The position numbers and the translations under genes are program-made. This document shows positions 20,355 through 30,439 of a stretch of 60,000 bases of DNA, one piece after another (the stretch's first letter is position 1; each line of letters starts with the position of its first letter). The notes beneath the pieces are model-generated. The model did not search any database and was not told the origin of the DNA. It saw only the letters and a program-made list of their open reading frames with translations. This DNA comes from Bolinopsis microptera (taxonomy: Eukaryota; Ctenophora; Tentaculata; Lobata; Bolinopsidae), in assembly GCF_026151205.1 (NCBI RefSeq), contig NC_087072.1, positions 24,581,799-24,641,798 of the forward strand, written 5' to 3'.

Positions 20355-23300
20355 TCAATCCTCATCTGCGTCTGGTTGTCCGCTGGCCTCTGCATCTTCG
20401 TACCGCTTCTTCTTCCCGTCCGCCTGCAGTAACCTCACTGGATTCCTAGTCCTCCCGGATCTCCGAACGGTTAGCGCCGCATCAGGTGGAGCTACCGGGG
20501 ACTGTTCCATGACCTCTGGAACACCGTCGTTCACTTGAGGGTGTAGTTCATCTCGCTGGGGTTGTGTCATCGTAGGGCTGTCCGGCTCCGGAGCCACCTC
20601 ACTGCTCACTACTCTCTTGTGCGTTTTCAAGTAGTTGAACCGTCTATCTTTACGCGTGCCTCTACTGTCCTTATCCACTGGCTCCATCGTGTAAGTATAT
20701 CCGTCACCCTTGATCACTGTTATCCTGTACGGCTCCGAGTAGCGGGGGGATGTCTTCCCGCCTTTATTGCTCCTTGCTTCGTCCGTGAGCCTATAACGCA
20801 CCAAGTCGCCTACTTCGTACGGGGTTTTGCAGGGTCCTTCTTTCTCTGCTGATTCCACTCTCTCCTCTTGATATTCGACCAGGTTTGTTCGTGCTTGCTC
20901 AGTCAACAGTCTGCATTCTTCGTCCCTCTCCTCCAATACAGTTGTTCCAGGCGTCTTCACCTTATCCCTCTCCTGAGCAATCATGTCGTCTGGTCGGTTA
21001 AAATCCCTGCCAAACAAAAGCCTAGCTGGAGTAAAACCTGTTGTAGCGTTGATCGAGTTGTTGTGGCTCCCTTGTACCAGGTATAAGGCCTCCGGCCACT
21101 TCTCCCCATCGTTCTCGCAAAGGCATCTGATCTGGTTCATTAACTGGTTCTGCCTCTCTACTTGCCCCTGGCTCTGGGGGTGTCCCGGTGAACCCAACTT
21201 GTGTCTGATACCCACTCTTTTACACAGTTCCTCGAACACCTCTGCAATAAAATGTGGACCTCTATCCGATCTCATCTTTTCCGGGATCCCGAAAAGACTT
21301 ATCCATCTTTCGACCACTGCATCTGCTGCCGTTTTTGCTCTTGCATCAATGCTCGGTACAAAGATTATGAATCGACTAAACACATCTTGCATTTGGAGGA
21401 CGTACCTGTATGGATGCTCCCTCGCTGTTTGGAATGGACCAAGAAAATCAAGCATCATCTCCTCCAGAGGTTTTCCGGGTATACTCGTCTTGGACACTGG
21501 CGCCTTATTCGGGTTGTTAACGTGTTTGTTCAGACCACACTCTTCACATGCCTGAACGTATTGTTCTATGTCTTGCCTCATGTTCGGCCACCAAAAGTTA
21601 TCTCGTGCCCTCTTCCAGGTGCGTGTGTTCCCCATATGAGCCGCTGTAGCACTCCTATGAACAAGATTCATAATCTTGTCCCTGTACGTCTTAGGAACTA
21701 TTATCCTGTTCTTTTCCACTGTTCCGAAAGGGTTGCTTTCCCGCTTCTTTCCCCCGTTGAACCGTAATCTTAATATCCCCTCTGAGTCGATGAAAATCCT
21801 ATCCCTATGCTTCCACATCGCTTTGACTTCCTCATCGTTGCTCCCGCTGGGCTTCCTCCACGATTCTGATTCGCTATTCCCGGGGTTCAGATCTGTTCCT
21901 TTCAAAACCGCCTTACGCATCGTTTGTACTGCTGCGTCATTGCTCTGCTCGCTTAGGATCTGTTCTCGACTGACAGTTATCGCCTCCTCGCCTCCAGCGG
22001 TCATCACGACAAACACTTCACTACGGTCTTTTACAGCTACATTTCCGTCACATTTGACCCGTGAAAGGTAATCAGCTATTCTCATCTCTGGGCTTTTCCC
22101 TTTCTTATGAGTGACTTTCATGTCAAACTGCTGAATCAGGTCTAACCAACGTCCCCTTCTCCCCGTCTCATTCTCCGGTTCAAGTGAACGAAGCCAACTC
22201 AGTGCTTGGTGGTCCGTAATAAGGTTGAACTGCTTGCCTAGATACACTCTGAACTTCACTACCGCCTTAACCATCGCCAACAACTCCTTCTCGGTAGCTG
22301 AGTATCCCTGTTCTGCTTTGGATAACGCGTGGTGGTAGAATGCCACAGGCTTCAGGGTATCCGGTGCTTCCATGCACCTCTGTGCCAGCATGGCTCCTGC
22401 TGCCATTTGACTACAGTCTGTTACTAAGGTGAATGGCTTATCCATGTCGGGCAAACTCAACGACACTGCGTCCGCAATCAATTTCTTTATTGTTGAAAAT
22501 GATTCATTCATTTCCTCCGTCCACTTCAGCCGGGCATACGGCTGGTCCGTGATCGCATTATACAATGGCCTGGCAATCTGTGACAATCCTGGTAGCCACC
22601 TTTGCACGTAGCCAAACGCACCTAAAGCCCTTCTAAGCTCTCGTACATTATGAGGGCGCTCTATGCTCCTCAGTTGCTGCACTCTCTGTTCGTTTATCTT
22701 CACCATGCCTTCTTTGATGGTGCATCCCAAGTAACTGACCTCCCTGACTCCAAACTGGCACTTCTTCGATGCCAAGGCCAGGCCTGCATCCTTCACCTTT
22801 TCCAGCACCTTCTTGAGCCGTTTCATGAATACCTCCCAAGTTTCCCCCCAGACTAGGATGTCGTCCAAATAGCACAGTGCATCGACGAAGTTTGAACTCC
22901 CCAAGATCACTGACATCATCCTTTGGAACGAATATCCTGCACCTTTCAAACCAAACGGGGTTCTTCCTGCAAACTCATAATGCCCCCATGGTACTACAAA
23001 TGCCGTTGTCTCCGAATCTTCCTTTCGTAGTGGTAACTGGTGGTATCCCGACTTTGCATCAAGGACTGCAAAGTACTTAGCCTTCCCCAGCCTGTCCAAA
23101 AGATCGTCAATGAGTGGTATTGGATGTAAAGTCGCTGTATTTGATTTCTCATTGGTTATCCGATAATCAATCGCCATCCTCAGGCTCCCGTCTTTCTTGC
23201 GTGCACACACTATGGGTGATGCCCATTGGCTGTTAGATTCCCTGACTACTCCTTGTTTGAGTAGCTCATCGACGTGTTCCCGGACTTCATCGGCTAACTC

Positions 23301-24476
23301 TTTTGACAACCTCCTCGGCTTGCTCACTACTGGTGAGCTGTCCTCTTTCAGCCTTATGGTGTGCTCCACACCCACTCTAACAATAGGCAGCTCTCCTCCC
23401 TTATAGAACACACCTTCATATCTGTTTAGAAGTCCTATTAATTGACCCCTCTTGCTCGGCTCCAGCTCACTGCACACCAACTCGCTCAATTCCGTTGCTT
23501 TGCCTTTCTTTGTAGCCCTGGTGAACGCTTTACCCGCATTGTGGTTCGATACCCATACGGTCCCGAGTTCAACTGTAGCAATGGGATCCCCTTCTGCCAG
23601 TGTCACCTCTTCCTCTCCTAGATTTGCTACCCTGATCTGTACCTTACCGCTCTTTGTTCCCTGAACAATCCCGTAAGGTGTGCTTACTAGCTTATCGTCA
23701 AACGTTATTGGTTGAACCATATACTCCTTACCCATCTCCATGTTGGGGATGTAACATGTCACTAACGCCTCACTCCTGGTAGGGATCTTACGTTCGGCAT
23801 CCACTACCACTTCCACTGAGTTCTCCTCCTCAATGGTCCCTGCGACGCTGCTCCTGCCTGCGGCTGGGTGGCATAGCAACTCTATCTCTTCACTGTTACC
23901 ATTGATAGTCATCACACTCTTGTTGAAGTCAAATGATATGTTGGCTATCCTAGACCAGAAATCTATCCCCAATATCATCGAGCAGATCATCTTCTCAACC
24001 ACAATGAATCGCTGGTGGGCAAAAGTCAGTCCACCCACAGAGACAGTTCTTCGTATCTCTCCCGTGACAGGTATTCTTTCGCCGGATACTCCTCTCCCAC
24101 ATAACGCCGATTTCTCCATTGTGGCCTTCTCCTGTTCTGTAAGTAAGTCTTCACATATTAATGACCACTGGGCCCCTGTATCGAACAGTGCAGTTTCCTC
24201 AACTCCATTCTCCCACTTAATCCTAATATATGGTGTCGAGTTCAGACCCTCTGAAGCGATCCCCTTCATCTGTTGTAACTGCTTCCGCCGTCCTTTACCA
24301 CCCTTTTCAGGAGTAATGACCCGAAACTGGGCTCTGGCACATGCCCAAGGTTTCACGTCATGCTCCTCCCCTTCTCTGCTGCTAGGTTGCTCTCCAGTAT
24401 TCTCCCCGCCCCCATCATTCTGCCCGTCTATAGGGGGCTCTACCGAAAATCCGTACCCCTTCCTCTTCCAGCCTTG
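20355..24476 (-). CDS. pol: pol polyprotein of the Gypsy element
   Basis: The frame is open from 24476 (no ATG needed if reached by frameshift from gag) to a TGA at 20355-20357, about 1,370 codons. Domains in order: aspartic protease (ALFDTGAQWSLI), reverse transcriptase (YLDDILV), RNase H (TDCSQMAAGAML, TEKELLAMVKAV), integrase zinc finger (H...H...CEECG), the DDE core (MLDFLGPF, SDRGPHF, GQVERQN) and a C-terminal region with a GPY/F-like SEPYRI. All catalytic residues looked for are present and there is no stop or shift. It acts in virus-like particles to mature Gag, copy RNA into DNA and integrate it. There is no sign of a chromodomain after the integrase. Confidence 0.95.
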   Translation of the reverse strand, partial: QGWKRKGYGFSVEPPIDGQNDGGGENTGEQPSSREGEEHDVKPWACARAQFRVITPEKGGKGRRKQLQQMKGIASEGLNSTPYIRIKWENGVEETALFDTGAQWSLICEDLLTEQEKATMEKSALCGRGVSGERIPVTGEIRRTVSVGGLTFAHQRFIVVEKMICSMILGIDFWSRIANISFDFNKSVMTINGNSEEIELLCHPAAGRSSVAGTIEEENSVEVVVDAERKIPTRSEALVTCYIPNMEMGKEYMVQPITFDDKLVSTPYGIVQGTKSGKVQIRVANLGEEEVTLAEGDPIATVELGTVWVSNHNAGKAFTRATKKGKATELSELVCSELEPSKRGQLIGLLNRYEGVFYKGGELPIVRVGVEHTIRLKEDSSPVVSKPRRLSKELADEVREHVDELLKQGVVRESNSQWASPIVCARKKDGSLRMAIDYRITNEKSNTATLHPIPLIDDLLDRLGKAKYFAVLDAKSGYHQLPLRKEDSETTAFVVPWGHYEFAGRTPFGLKGAGYSFQRMMSVILGSSNFVDALCYLDDILVWGETWEVFMKRLKKVLEKVKDAGLALASKKCQFGVREVSYLGCTIKEGMVKINEQRVQQLRSIERPHNVRELRRALGAFGYVQRWLPGLSQIARPLYNAITDQPYARLKWTEEMNESFSTIKKLIADAVSLSLPDMDKPFTLVTDCSQMAAGAMLAQRCMEAPDTLKPVAFYHHALSKAEQGYSATEKELLAMVKAVVKFRVYLGKQFNLITDHQALSWLRSLEPENETGRRGRWLDLIQQFDMKVTHKKGKSPEMRIADYLSRVKCDGNVAVKDRSEVFVVMTAGGEEAITVSREQILSEQSNDAAVQTMRKAVLKGTDLNPGNSESESWRKPSGSNDEEVKAMWKHRDRIFIDSEGILRLRFNGGKKRESNPFGTVEKNRIIVPKTYRDKIMNLVHRSATAAHMGNTRTWKRARDNFWWPNMRQDIEQYVQACEECGLNKHVNNPNKAPVSKTSIPGKPLEEMMLDFLGPFQTAREHPYRYVLQMQDVFSRFIIFVPSIDARAKTAADAVVERWISLFGIPEKMRSDRGPHFIAEVFEELCKRVGIRHKLGSPGHPQSQGQVERQNQLMNQIRCLCENDGEKWPEALYLVQGSHNNSINATTGFTPARLLFGRDFNRPDDMIAQERDKVKTPGTTVLEERDEECRLLTEQARTNLVEYQEERVESAEKEGPCKTPYEVGDLVRYRLTDEARSNKGGKTSPRYSEPYRITVIKGDGYTYTMEPVDKDSRGTRKDRRFNYLKTHKRVVSSEVAPEPDSPTMTQPQRDELHPQVNDGVPEVMEQSPVAPPDAALTVRRSGRTRNPVRLLQADGKKKRYEDAEASGQPDADED

Positions 24477-25729
24477 TCACCTCTTCTTGCCGGTCTCCAC
24501 GTAGGGTCCTCCTTCTTTCGCACTGCGCAGTGAAACCATCCCCCTCGGTGTTTCTTTTTACAGTAGAAACATTCAAGGAATTCTAGTGGTAGCCCGTCTG
24601 ATGATTCACCACTTCCTCTCGAACTGTTGCTCCTGTTTGACCGGCCTGACTCACCGGACGATTGCTTCCTCCTGTCTCCAGCATGTGACGATGACTTCTG
24701 CTCCCACGCGCTAACCGAATATTCTTGTGCTGCGTTGATGCTGCCGGTCTCCTTACCCATGGCTTTTACTGCGTCGTCCGTCTTCTTTGCTATATCCGCT
24801 ACCTTCAGGAGGTCCTCCAGGGGTTTCGCCTCTTGCCGTGATTTCATCCAGCCACCCTCTAGCAGCTTCCGCTTGATCCTCTCGTCCCCCAATCCACTTA
24901 CAAACTTCCATGCTACCCTTCTGTCGAGGTCTAATTGGCTATCTCCGTCGTATGCCTCTTTCACCGTCATTTGCAGTCGGGTCATGTAGTCACTGATTGT
25001 CTCCCTGGGCTCCTGGATACTCTTCTCAAACCCAAGAATGTTCAGTTCGATTGCCTGTACATTCGTGAATTTATCCTTCAACTTACTTACAAGTAATTCG
25101 TCGTTACTTGTCCACGGATTCAGCATGGAGCTCGCAAAACTCACGTAGTCAAATGCTTCCCCTTGCAGACAAAGCGTCAGCTTCCCAGCCCTGTAGGATG
25201 GGGAGTCCCATCCTCTCAGTCGTGCCCGCATGTTCAGCTCTTTGACCACTTTATATCTCTCGATGAACCTTCTCATTGAAACTGCAGAGTAGTCCCCGTC
25301 GTGTCCGAAAGATAGGTCTATCCTCTCTTCCTTTCCCATCGCGTCGTACGGCGTCCCCAGTACTTCTTCCTCTACTGGCTCCTGTTTCACCTTGATGCTT
25401 CCTTGGGCCATTTCTCCGCCATAACTGCCCGTCAGCGTTGTACAGGCTAGTACTGTTTCTGCGCAACTCTTCTGAAAGTACTCCGCCTCGACATTGTCAT
25501 TCGCCAAGTCCTCTTGGGCCAATGTCATCCGCTGGAGCAACTCTACTGCTTCCTTGTTCATTTCCTCCCACTTCGCTTTATTCTCCTGGATCCGCTCCTG
25601 AACATTGCCAGCATTCTTCTTGATCTCCCGGTTCTCTACTTCCAGGGCTGCGATCTTTTCCGACATTTCCTTGTTGTTCTTCATCAACAAAGCCAAGCTG
25701 GCCTGTACCTCTTTCATCTGTTCATCCAT
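24440..25729 (-). CDS. gag: gag protein of the Gypsy element
   Basis: First ATG at 25727-25729 (MDEQMKEVQASLALL), stop TAG at 24440; 429 residues. The frame is open further upstream, through the primer-binding region and the last bases of the LTR. The N-terminal ~90 residues are heptad-like (probable coiled coil). The middle resembles retrotransposon capsid (RGWDSPSYRAGKLTLCLQG). Near the C-terminus is an unusual knuckle, CFYCKKKHRGGWFHC, CX2C followed by two histidines and a final Cys, instead of CX2CX4HX4C. It forms the particle shell and packages RNA. Confidence 0.92.
   Translation of the reverse strand: MDEQMKEVQASLALLMKNNKEMSEKIAALEVENREIKKNAGNVQERIQENKAKWEEMNKEAVELLQRMTLAQEDLANDNVEAEYFQKSCAETVLACTTLTGSYGGEMAQGSIKVKQEPVEEEVLGTPYDAMGKEERIDLSFGHDGDYSAVSMRRFIERYKVVKELNMRARLRGWDSPSYRAGKLTLCLQGEAFDYVSFASSMLNPWTSNDELLVSKLKDKFTNVQAIELNILGFEKSIQEPRETISDYMTRLQMTVKEAYDGDSQLDLDRRVAWKFVSGLGDERIKRKLLEGGWMKSRQEAKPLEDLLKVADIAKKTDDAVKAMGKETGSINAAQEYSVSAWEQKSSSHAGDRRKQSSGESGRSNRSNSSRGSGESSDGLPLEFLECFYCKKKHRGGWFHCAVRKKEDPTWRPARRGDKAGRGRGTDFR
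24446..24452 (-). promoter_or_regulatory. Probable -1 frameshift heptamer GGATTTT
   Basis: On the minus strand G GAT TTT is phased with the gag codons, four nucleotides before the gag stop codon TAG (24442-24440). Pol lies in the -1 frame and overlaps gag by 37 nt (24440-24476). GGATTTA-type sites serve as slippery sequences in some retroviruses. That it is used here is inference. Confidence 0.55.
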
Positions 25730-25759
25730 AGCGTCGTTCGTATTCACTTCAGTCACCAA

Positions 25760-25845
25760 TGAAATGACTTGCTCTTACCTTTGTAATAAGAGTGAGCTAA
25801 AGCTCCATGCTAAGATAAGTAACATCGTTAGTAACAATCATAACA
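25760..25845 (-). repeat. 5' LTR (86 bp)
   Basis: Identical to 19722-19807. The minus-strand sequence TGGTGACTGAAGTG, one base inside the LTR edge, starts with TGG as expected for a tRNA primer-binding site. I did not identify the tRNA. Confidence 0.93.
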
Positions 25846-25849
25846 AGGG

Positions 25850-26255
25850 TATTTTGGTTCAAGACTTTAAATTAGAATCGCAAAATTAGCCGTATTATTC
25901 CTCCAAACTTACGACTTAGATGGACTGAGATTAGCCCTTAAAATACAGCTTACACTTTTTACCTTATGATTGGGTCGTTATTCTAAAAAAAATTGTCAAG
26001 AAGTGTGGCTCACCGGTTACTTAATGTCACACTGACTGGCTGCAACAGGTGCATATGATCTGTGACACGAGATATCCTTGTGTTTGGCTTGTACTAACTC
26101 TAATTGGGTATTTCGTCACAAGTCATACGAATCGATACTTATACATAAAACCAATACAACGCACAGTTTAAAGACTTTCGGTTTCATTTTTAAAGGCATC
26201 CACTTTGACAAAGCATAACTCGCCATCAACCACCCCGGCCCCCCTTTTGCAGCTT
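25850..26255. other. No gene seen
   Basis: AT-rich flank of the retrotransposon; no exon or repeat recognised. Confidence 0.4.
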
Positions 26256-26350
26256 CTCGGCTATCTCATACCCAGAAAAGTTTTCTGGGTATGAGATAGC
26301 CGAGAAAACCTTACTGGCTAGCGATATTACTACAGGGTGATCGCCGGTGG
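26256..26350. repeat. Near-perfect palindrome joined to a MITE left end
   Basis: TTCTCGGCTATCTCATACCC and its complement face each other across CAGAAAAGTTTTCTG (arms ~26 bp, single central base, 26256-26308). The right arm runs into CCTTACTGGCTAGCGATATT, shared with the MITE at 19347. The match ends after GGGTGATCGCC at about 26346. Confidence 0.75.
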
Positions 26351-26943
26351 CGATTACGATTTCCCCTCTTGAGGGAATCGTACGCATGTTGTTAACTGTC
26401 AGACTTTGGACGAGGAAATGTTCTCGCGCCGTACGTTTATTATGGTAAAGCATTTTGGTACCAGAACGACAAATCTGTTCAAAATAAAAAGTTAAAAAAT
26501 TCGAAAATACAGTGTTTTTGTGAATAACTTAGAATATATTTCTAATGATTTTCTCAAGGTCTGACTGATAGATTTTCTTTAAACTTTCCAGATAGTTACA
26601 TGGCTATATGACGGATAATGTGTAAGAGTTTGGGAGAATTATATGTGCCAAACTTGAGATATAATGATTTCAAACACAAGAAAATATATATATATAAGAT
26701 ATTGCGAGCGTCCTGTTACTCGCTTAGATGCAATCTCTGTGAAGTATTGGATGAGAACTGATTTTAAGTAAGGATTTTAAATTAAGTTCAGGATTATGAA
26801 AAAATTCTCCGATTTGCAGTTCGAATAATATGTGTTTGTGATGCATCCGGCATCAGCATAATCTCAGAGTAAACATCTCTCGCGTGCATATCTTTTTTAT
26901 CTTTTTTAGCAGAACTCTTTCCTCAGAAAGTCACCGAGTAAAA

Positions 26944-27057
26944 ATGAAAAAGTCAGATGACTGTAACAAAGCAGCAGAAATCCCACACATTGATACTTTG
27001 ATAGCCCACTCTCATCACTATGCTGAAATTAAAAATATAATTTTTGACTGTACAATG
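26944..27057 (+). CDS. Candidate small exon, unrecognised
   Basis: ATG-started 38-codon stretch (MKKSDDCNKAAEIPHIDTLI...) ending exactly at a strong donor, ATG|GTAAGT. A possible partner begins after CATTAG at 27193 and would add NNITKYSSGAADI and a stop. No domain is recognised, and chance is a real alternative. Confidence 0.25.
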
Positions 27058-27299
27058 GTAAGTAACTTTTCAAATCTCAATCAGGTTTTAATTATCTCAG
27101 TTACTCGCCAGATTTTGAACGATTAGGCGCTAGACAGTATGATTCTAAAGATTTACAATCTTAAATTTTGTACTACCTTTTTTCATCATTAGAACAACAT
27201 TACGAAGTACTCCAGCGGGGCAGCGGACATCTGAGCAGAAACGATTTCACTCGACCAAGGTACTGGAGCTGAAAAATTCAGAGTCATTTCTTTTGTAAA

Positions 27300-28501
27300 C
27301 AAGTGAAAAAGAAGTACTAAATTACAAACAATGTCATTAAGCTTAGTAGTGATCATGGATGAAGATAACAATGTAATTAGGAACAATGTAAACATGGAAT
27401 GCAGCATCGTATTGATTGAGTGGGTTTCAGAATTAATTTGAAGACAACACACTTTAAAAAAAGTTTAAAGCAGTCGGTCGGATTAACAAGTAAACAAAAT
27501 ACAGTAGTCCCGGTAGTAAAGCTTTAATATACCACACATCATGAGGAACAGTGTGTAAAAAATAACATTAAAATAATTTACTGGCTAAACATTTCAGGTT
27601 ACTAAATGATTGAAAGTGCCTGTGTACCATACCACTGTATAGTGTGTACTATTTACTGAGCTATATTAATATATCGTTCATTGCTGGGAAGGCTGTTAAT
27701 TTAGGATAGAGTTATTGTGGCCCTCATATCAGTTTGTTCTTTTGTAGTTGTTCTCAAACTGCTGAGTAAAAGTTTTACAACTTAAAAGCAGTGTTTATAA
27801 TTTAATTTATTACTATTATTATTTCAAAATTCAAATATAACAAAAGCTTGGCGGTCGATCATAGTTTCGCAACGTCTATCCCAAATTTAAAATTATTCTA
27901 CACATCCCACTGCACCTGTATAACATCAACCCAGGAAGTTATTAAAGGCAAAGCATCTCTTAAATCTCTTAGAATATTGTACTAAGAACTAAAACAAATT
28001 CAATTGGGAATTGAAAGCTGTCTTCATTACGAAATTTAATACACATGACTCACTCCATGCACTAATTTGTTGTTGTGAAACCAGCTTTTTTTTTTGCCGG
28101 TACCCTTAAGGGATTTCAAGTCAACTTATAAAATCAAAAAATTCACACACCAAACAATATCTCACTCCCATCGGGCAGAAATTAACCTTTAATAAATCAT
28201 AGTAAGTAAATGTATAGTCTATAGAATATGCGTATGAAAACTTAGCCTAGTTAAATAAAACCTACTGGTGAGACTTCCTTCACGATTGCTATTCAGCAAT
28301 GTATGGTCCAAAAATCATCACGGGAAATTATATGAGTAACAATCCCGTTGGCCATACTTCATCAGATCTCAAAAAGTCTGCACTTCGAGTTGCTATACCA
28401 AATTTGAAATTCAGCGAAATCACGCACTTTATTCTAAACTCTTAAACTCAGCCCAATTGCACACAAATCAACAAAGAAGATAACAGATTAATCTGAGTTA
28501 A
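27300..28501. other. No gene seen
   Basis: AT-rich intergenic sequence with no convincing exon or repeat. Confidence 0.5.
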
Positions 28502-29350
28502 TTATCTCTTATTTGCATTCACTACACTCAAAACTTTTCCGTCGTTAATATAGTGATACTTCGACGGTTCAGCAGATATTTTCTCCTTTAATTGAGCTAC
28601 AAGTTTTTTATGTGTTGCTTGTTCCTCTCGGTTTCTATCTGGAGCAACGAACCAGCTGTGGTAGGTTGTACAGAGGGACTTTTTCAAATGACTTGCTCTC
28701 GAGAGAGCCTCTTTCACTGATTCGTTACTATTCATAGTCACTTTGATTGGCCTCGGCCTACCATCCTCCCGTTTCTTCACACCGATACGATTAGCAGCTA
28801 CAATATCAGAGTGGTTATTGTGTTGCAAAATCTTGTCCAGTACTTCATCTGCTAAATCAGCGGGGCACGTGGAGTAATCCTCCGGAACTCCGTGGACGAT
28901 GAAGTTCCTGCTCCGAGCGTCGTCTTGAACAGCAGACTGTACTGCTTTCTTCACTGTCTTCAAAGTTGGAGCTTTATTGTCGCAGTTTTTCCTGGCAATT
29001 TCGCTCCATGTCTTCATCTCCGTTTTAATCTCAGTTTGAACAGTCTCCTGCACAGATTTTAGCTGCTCTCTCTGCACTTTTATCAGTTCTGACTTAACAT
29101 AATCGATGGTACCGGCTGCAGATTTGCATAAAACAATGTTACTGATCAGTGATTTGGTTAAGTTCTCAATGAGTTTTGCCATCGTGTCCTTGTTACATTT
29201 CATGAGTGCTGCATGATTCAGTTCCTCAAATTTTTCAATATTGACAGCGTTCTTCGCAGTATTTGCAGTATTGACAGCTTTTAAAACTTTTTCCACTGAT
29301 GAATGCAAAGCTTCCTCTTGTGTGTGTAGATCTGCTACGTTGAATTCCAT
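28502..29350 (-). CDS. LINE ORF1-like protein without reverse transcriptase
   Basis: Uninterrupted frame with ATG at 29348-29350 (MEFNVADLHTQEEALHSS) and stop TAA at 28502; 282 residues. The N-terminal ~140 residues are Lys/Glu/Ala-rich and helical, a probable coiled coil. The centre (SRNFIVHGVPED..., then VAANRIGVKKREDGRPRPIKVTM) has the RRM-like layout of LINE ORF1 proteins; the end (SWFVAPDRNREEQATHKKLV) is the C-terminal domain. ORF1 proteins bind RNA and chaperone retrotransposition. No RT or endonuclease follows within several kb on the same strand. It is either a 3'-truncated LINE or a captured, standalone gene; the intact frame favours youth or selection. Confidence 0.75.
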   Translation of the reverse strand: MEFNVADLHTQEEALHSSVEKVLKAVNTANTAKNAVNIEKFEELNHAALMKCNKDTMAKLIENLTKSLISNIVLCKSAAGTIDYVKSELIKVQREQLKSVQETVQTEIKTEMKTWSEIARKNCDNKAPTLKTVKKAVQSAVQDDARSRNFIVHGVPEDYSTCPADLADEVLDKILQHNNHSDIVAANRIGVKKREDGRPRPIKVTMNSNESVKEALSRASHLKKSLCTTYHSWFVAPDRNREEQATHKKLVAQLKEKISAEPSKYHYINDGKVLSVVNANKR

Positions 29351-29517
29351 TGTCAATTGTACAACAAACGGGCTGTACAGCACGGTGCTGTGTTAAAGTT
29401 GATAAAACAGCTGATAAGAGACGATTTAAACCGTTGCATAAGCTAGATAAAATGATTGCTACTGAAAAATTAAAATAATAGACCGAATAGAAATTACATC
29501 AAAGATCAATTAACAAG

Positions 29518-30375
29518 TACCGTAGAATGGGGGAACTTCGCCATGTTTTACAGCTATTTCATGTTATTTAGAAAATACGACACGAGTACTTGAAAAAGTT
29601 TATAGCTCATATGAACAGGATTGGTAAAGCAAATGTTTTCGTATGAACCACATCAGCCAGGCATAAATAGTCAGCTAGATTGGTGCCACTGAAATCAGGG
29701 CGAAGTTACCCTGCAATATGGGGTAACTTCGCCATTCTGAAACTATACCATATTCGGTGCTAAGCACCATACCACTCGAAACTCTTTTATATTTCCTTGA
29801 TATACTTGCCAATTTTACTTATCTAGCTCTAGCCTGCGTGTTACAATGGGCAATTTGGTCGCCGGGGTAACATCGCCATGCTGCGGGTAACATCGCCGGG
29901 ATGAAGTAGAAATGTAGTCGAACTTCGCCAATACACGTGCGTGACTTTGCCAGCCGCGCGCGAATTTCGCGCCAAACTTCGCCGAACAGATGGGATCAGA
30001 AGAGGGTAACTTCGCCACACACAAATTTGAAAACTTTATAATATCAGTTGTGTGCATCATGGCTAACTAAATTTGCCCTTAAATGAACAGGACATATGCT
30101 AATGATGTCACACAGAATTAATTAAGGATATAATTGTAAAATATGGGAAATATGCAAGCAGGAAATTTTAGCCACTTTATAGCAATATTTCATGTTGCCT
30201 GAGTTTAATTAACATAGTAAACGTTTATTTTTGAATAGGAATACCTTTATAACCATTTGTTCAACACAATACTATACAAAAACTCGATCTCCTAACAATT
30301 CAAAACAGTAAAATGATTATTTGAAAAATAGTGGCGAAGTTTCCCGACACGGCGATTTTACCCCAATCTACGGTA
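29518..30375. mobile_element. 858 bp TIR element, no transposase
   Basis: Ends TACCGTAGAATGGGGGAA and (reverse complement of the right end) TACCGTAGATTGGGGTAA match over most of 18 bp. The outermost TA could be a duplicated TA target. The interior repeats AACTTCGCC/GGCGAAGTT words at irregular intervals (for example 29538, 29701, 29736, 29929, 30006, 30335). No open frame of note. Confidence 0.75.
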
Positions 30376-30439
30376 TATTAATTGAGTGTATCATTAATTA
30401 AGTCCTCCAAATCCAAAGCACTGGAAGAGAGAGCTGGGT

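Larger units (their letters stand above)
19718..25849 (-). mobile_element. Complete Ty3/Gypsy LTR retrotransposon
   Basis: Element 19722-25845, bracketed by the 4 bp target duplication AGGG (19718-19721, 25846-25849). Order on the minus strand: 5' LTR (25760-25845), primer-binding region, gag, pol (protease, RT, RNase H, integrase), a 3' region with tandem repeats, a short purine tract (GAGGAG) and the 3' LTR (19722-19807). LTRs are identical at all 86 positions and both frames are open, so the insertion is very young and may be active. The tiny LTR recalls the Mag lineage (known for LTRs under 100 bp); that placement is inference. No envelope frame and no chromodomain seen. Confidence 0.95.

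Noticed and set aside
20982-21767. Several 120-220 codon plus-strand frames over 20.3-25.9 kb
   Set aside because: Shadows of the retrotransposon pol and gag frames.
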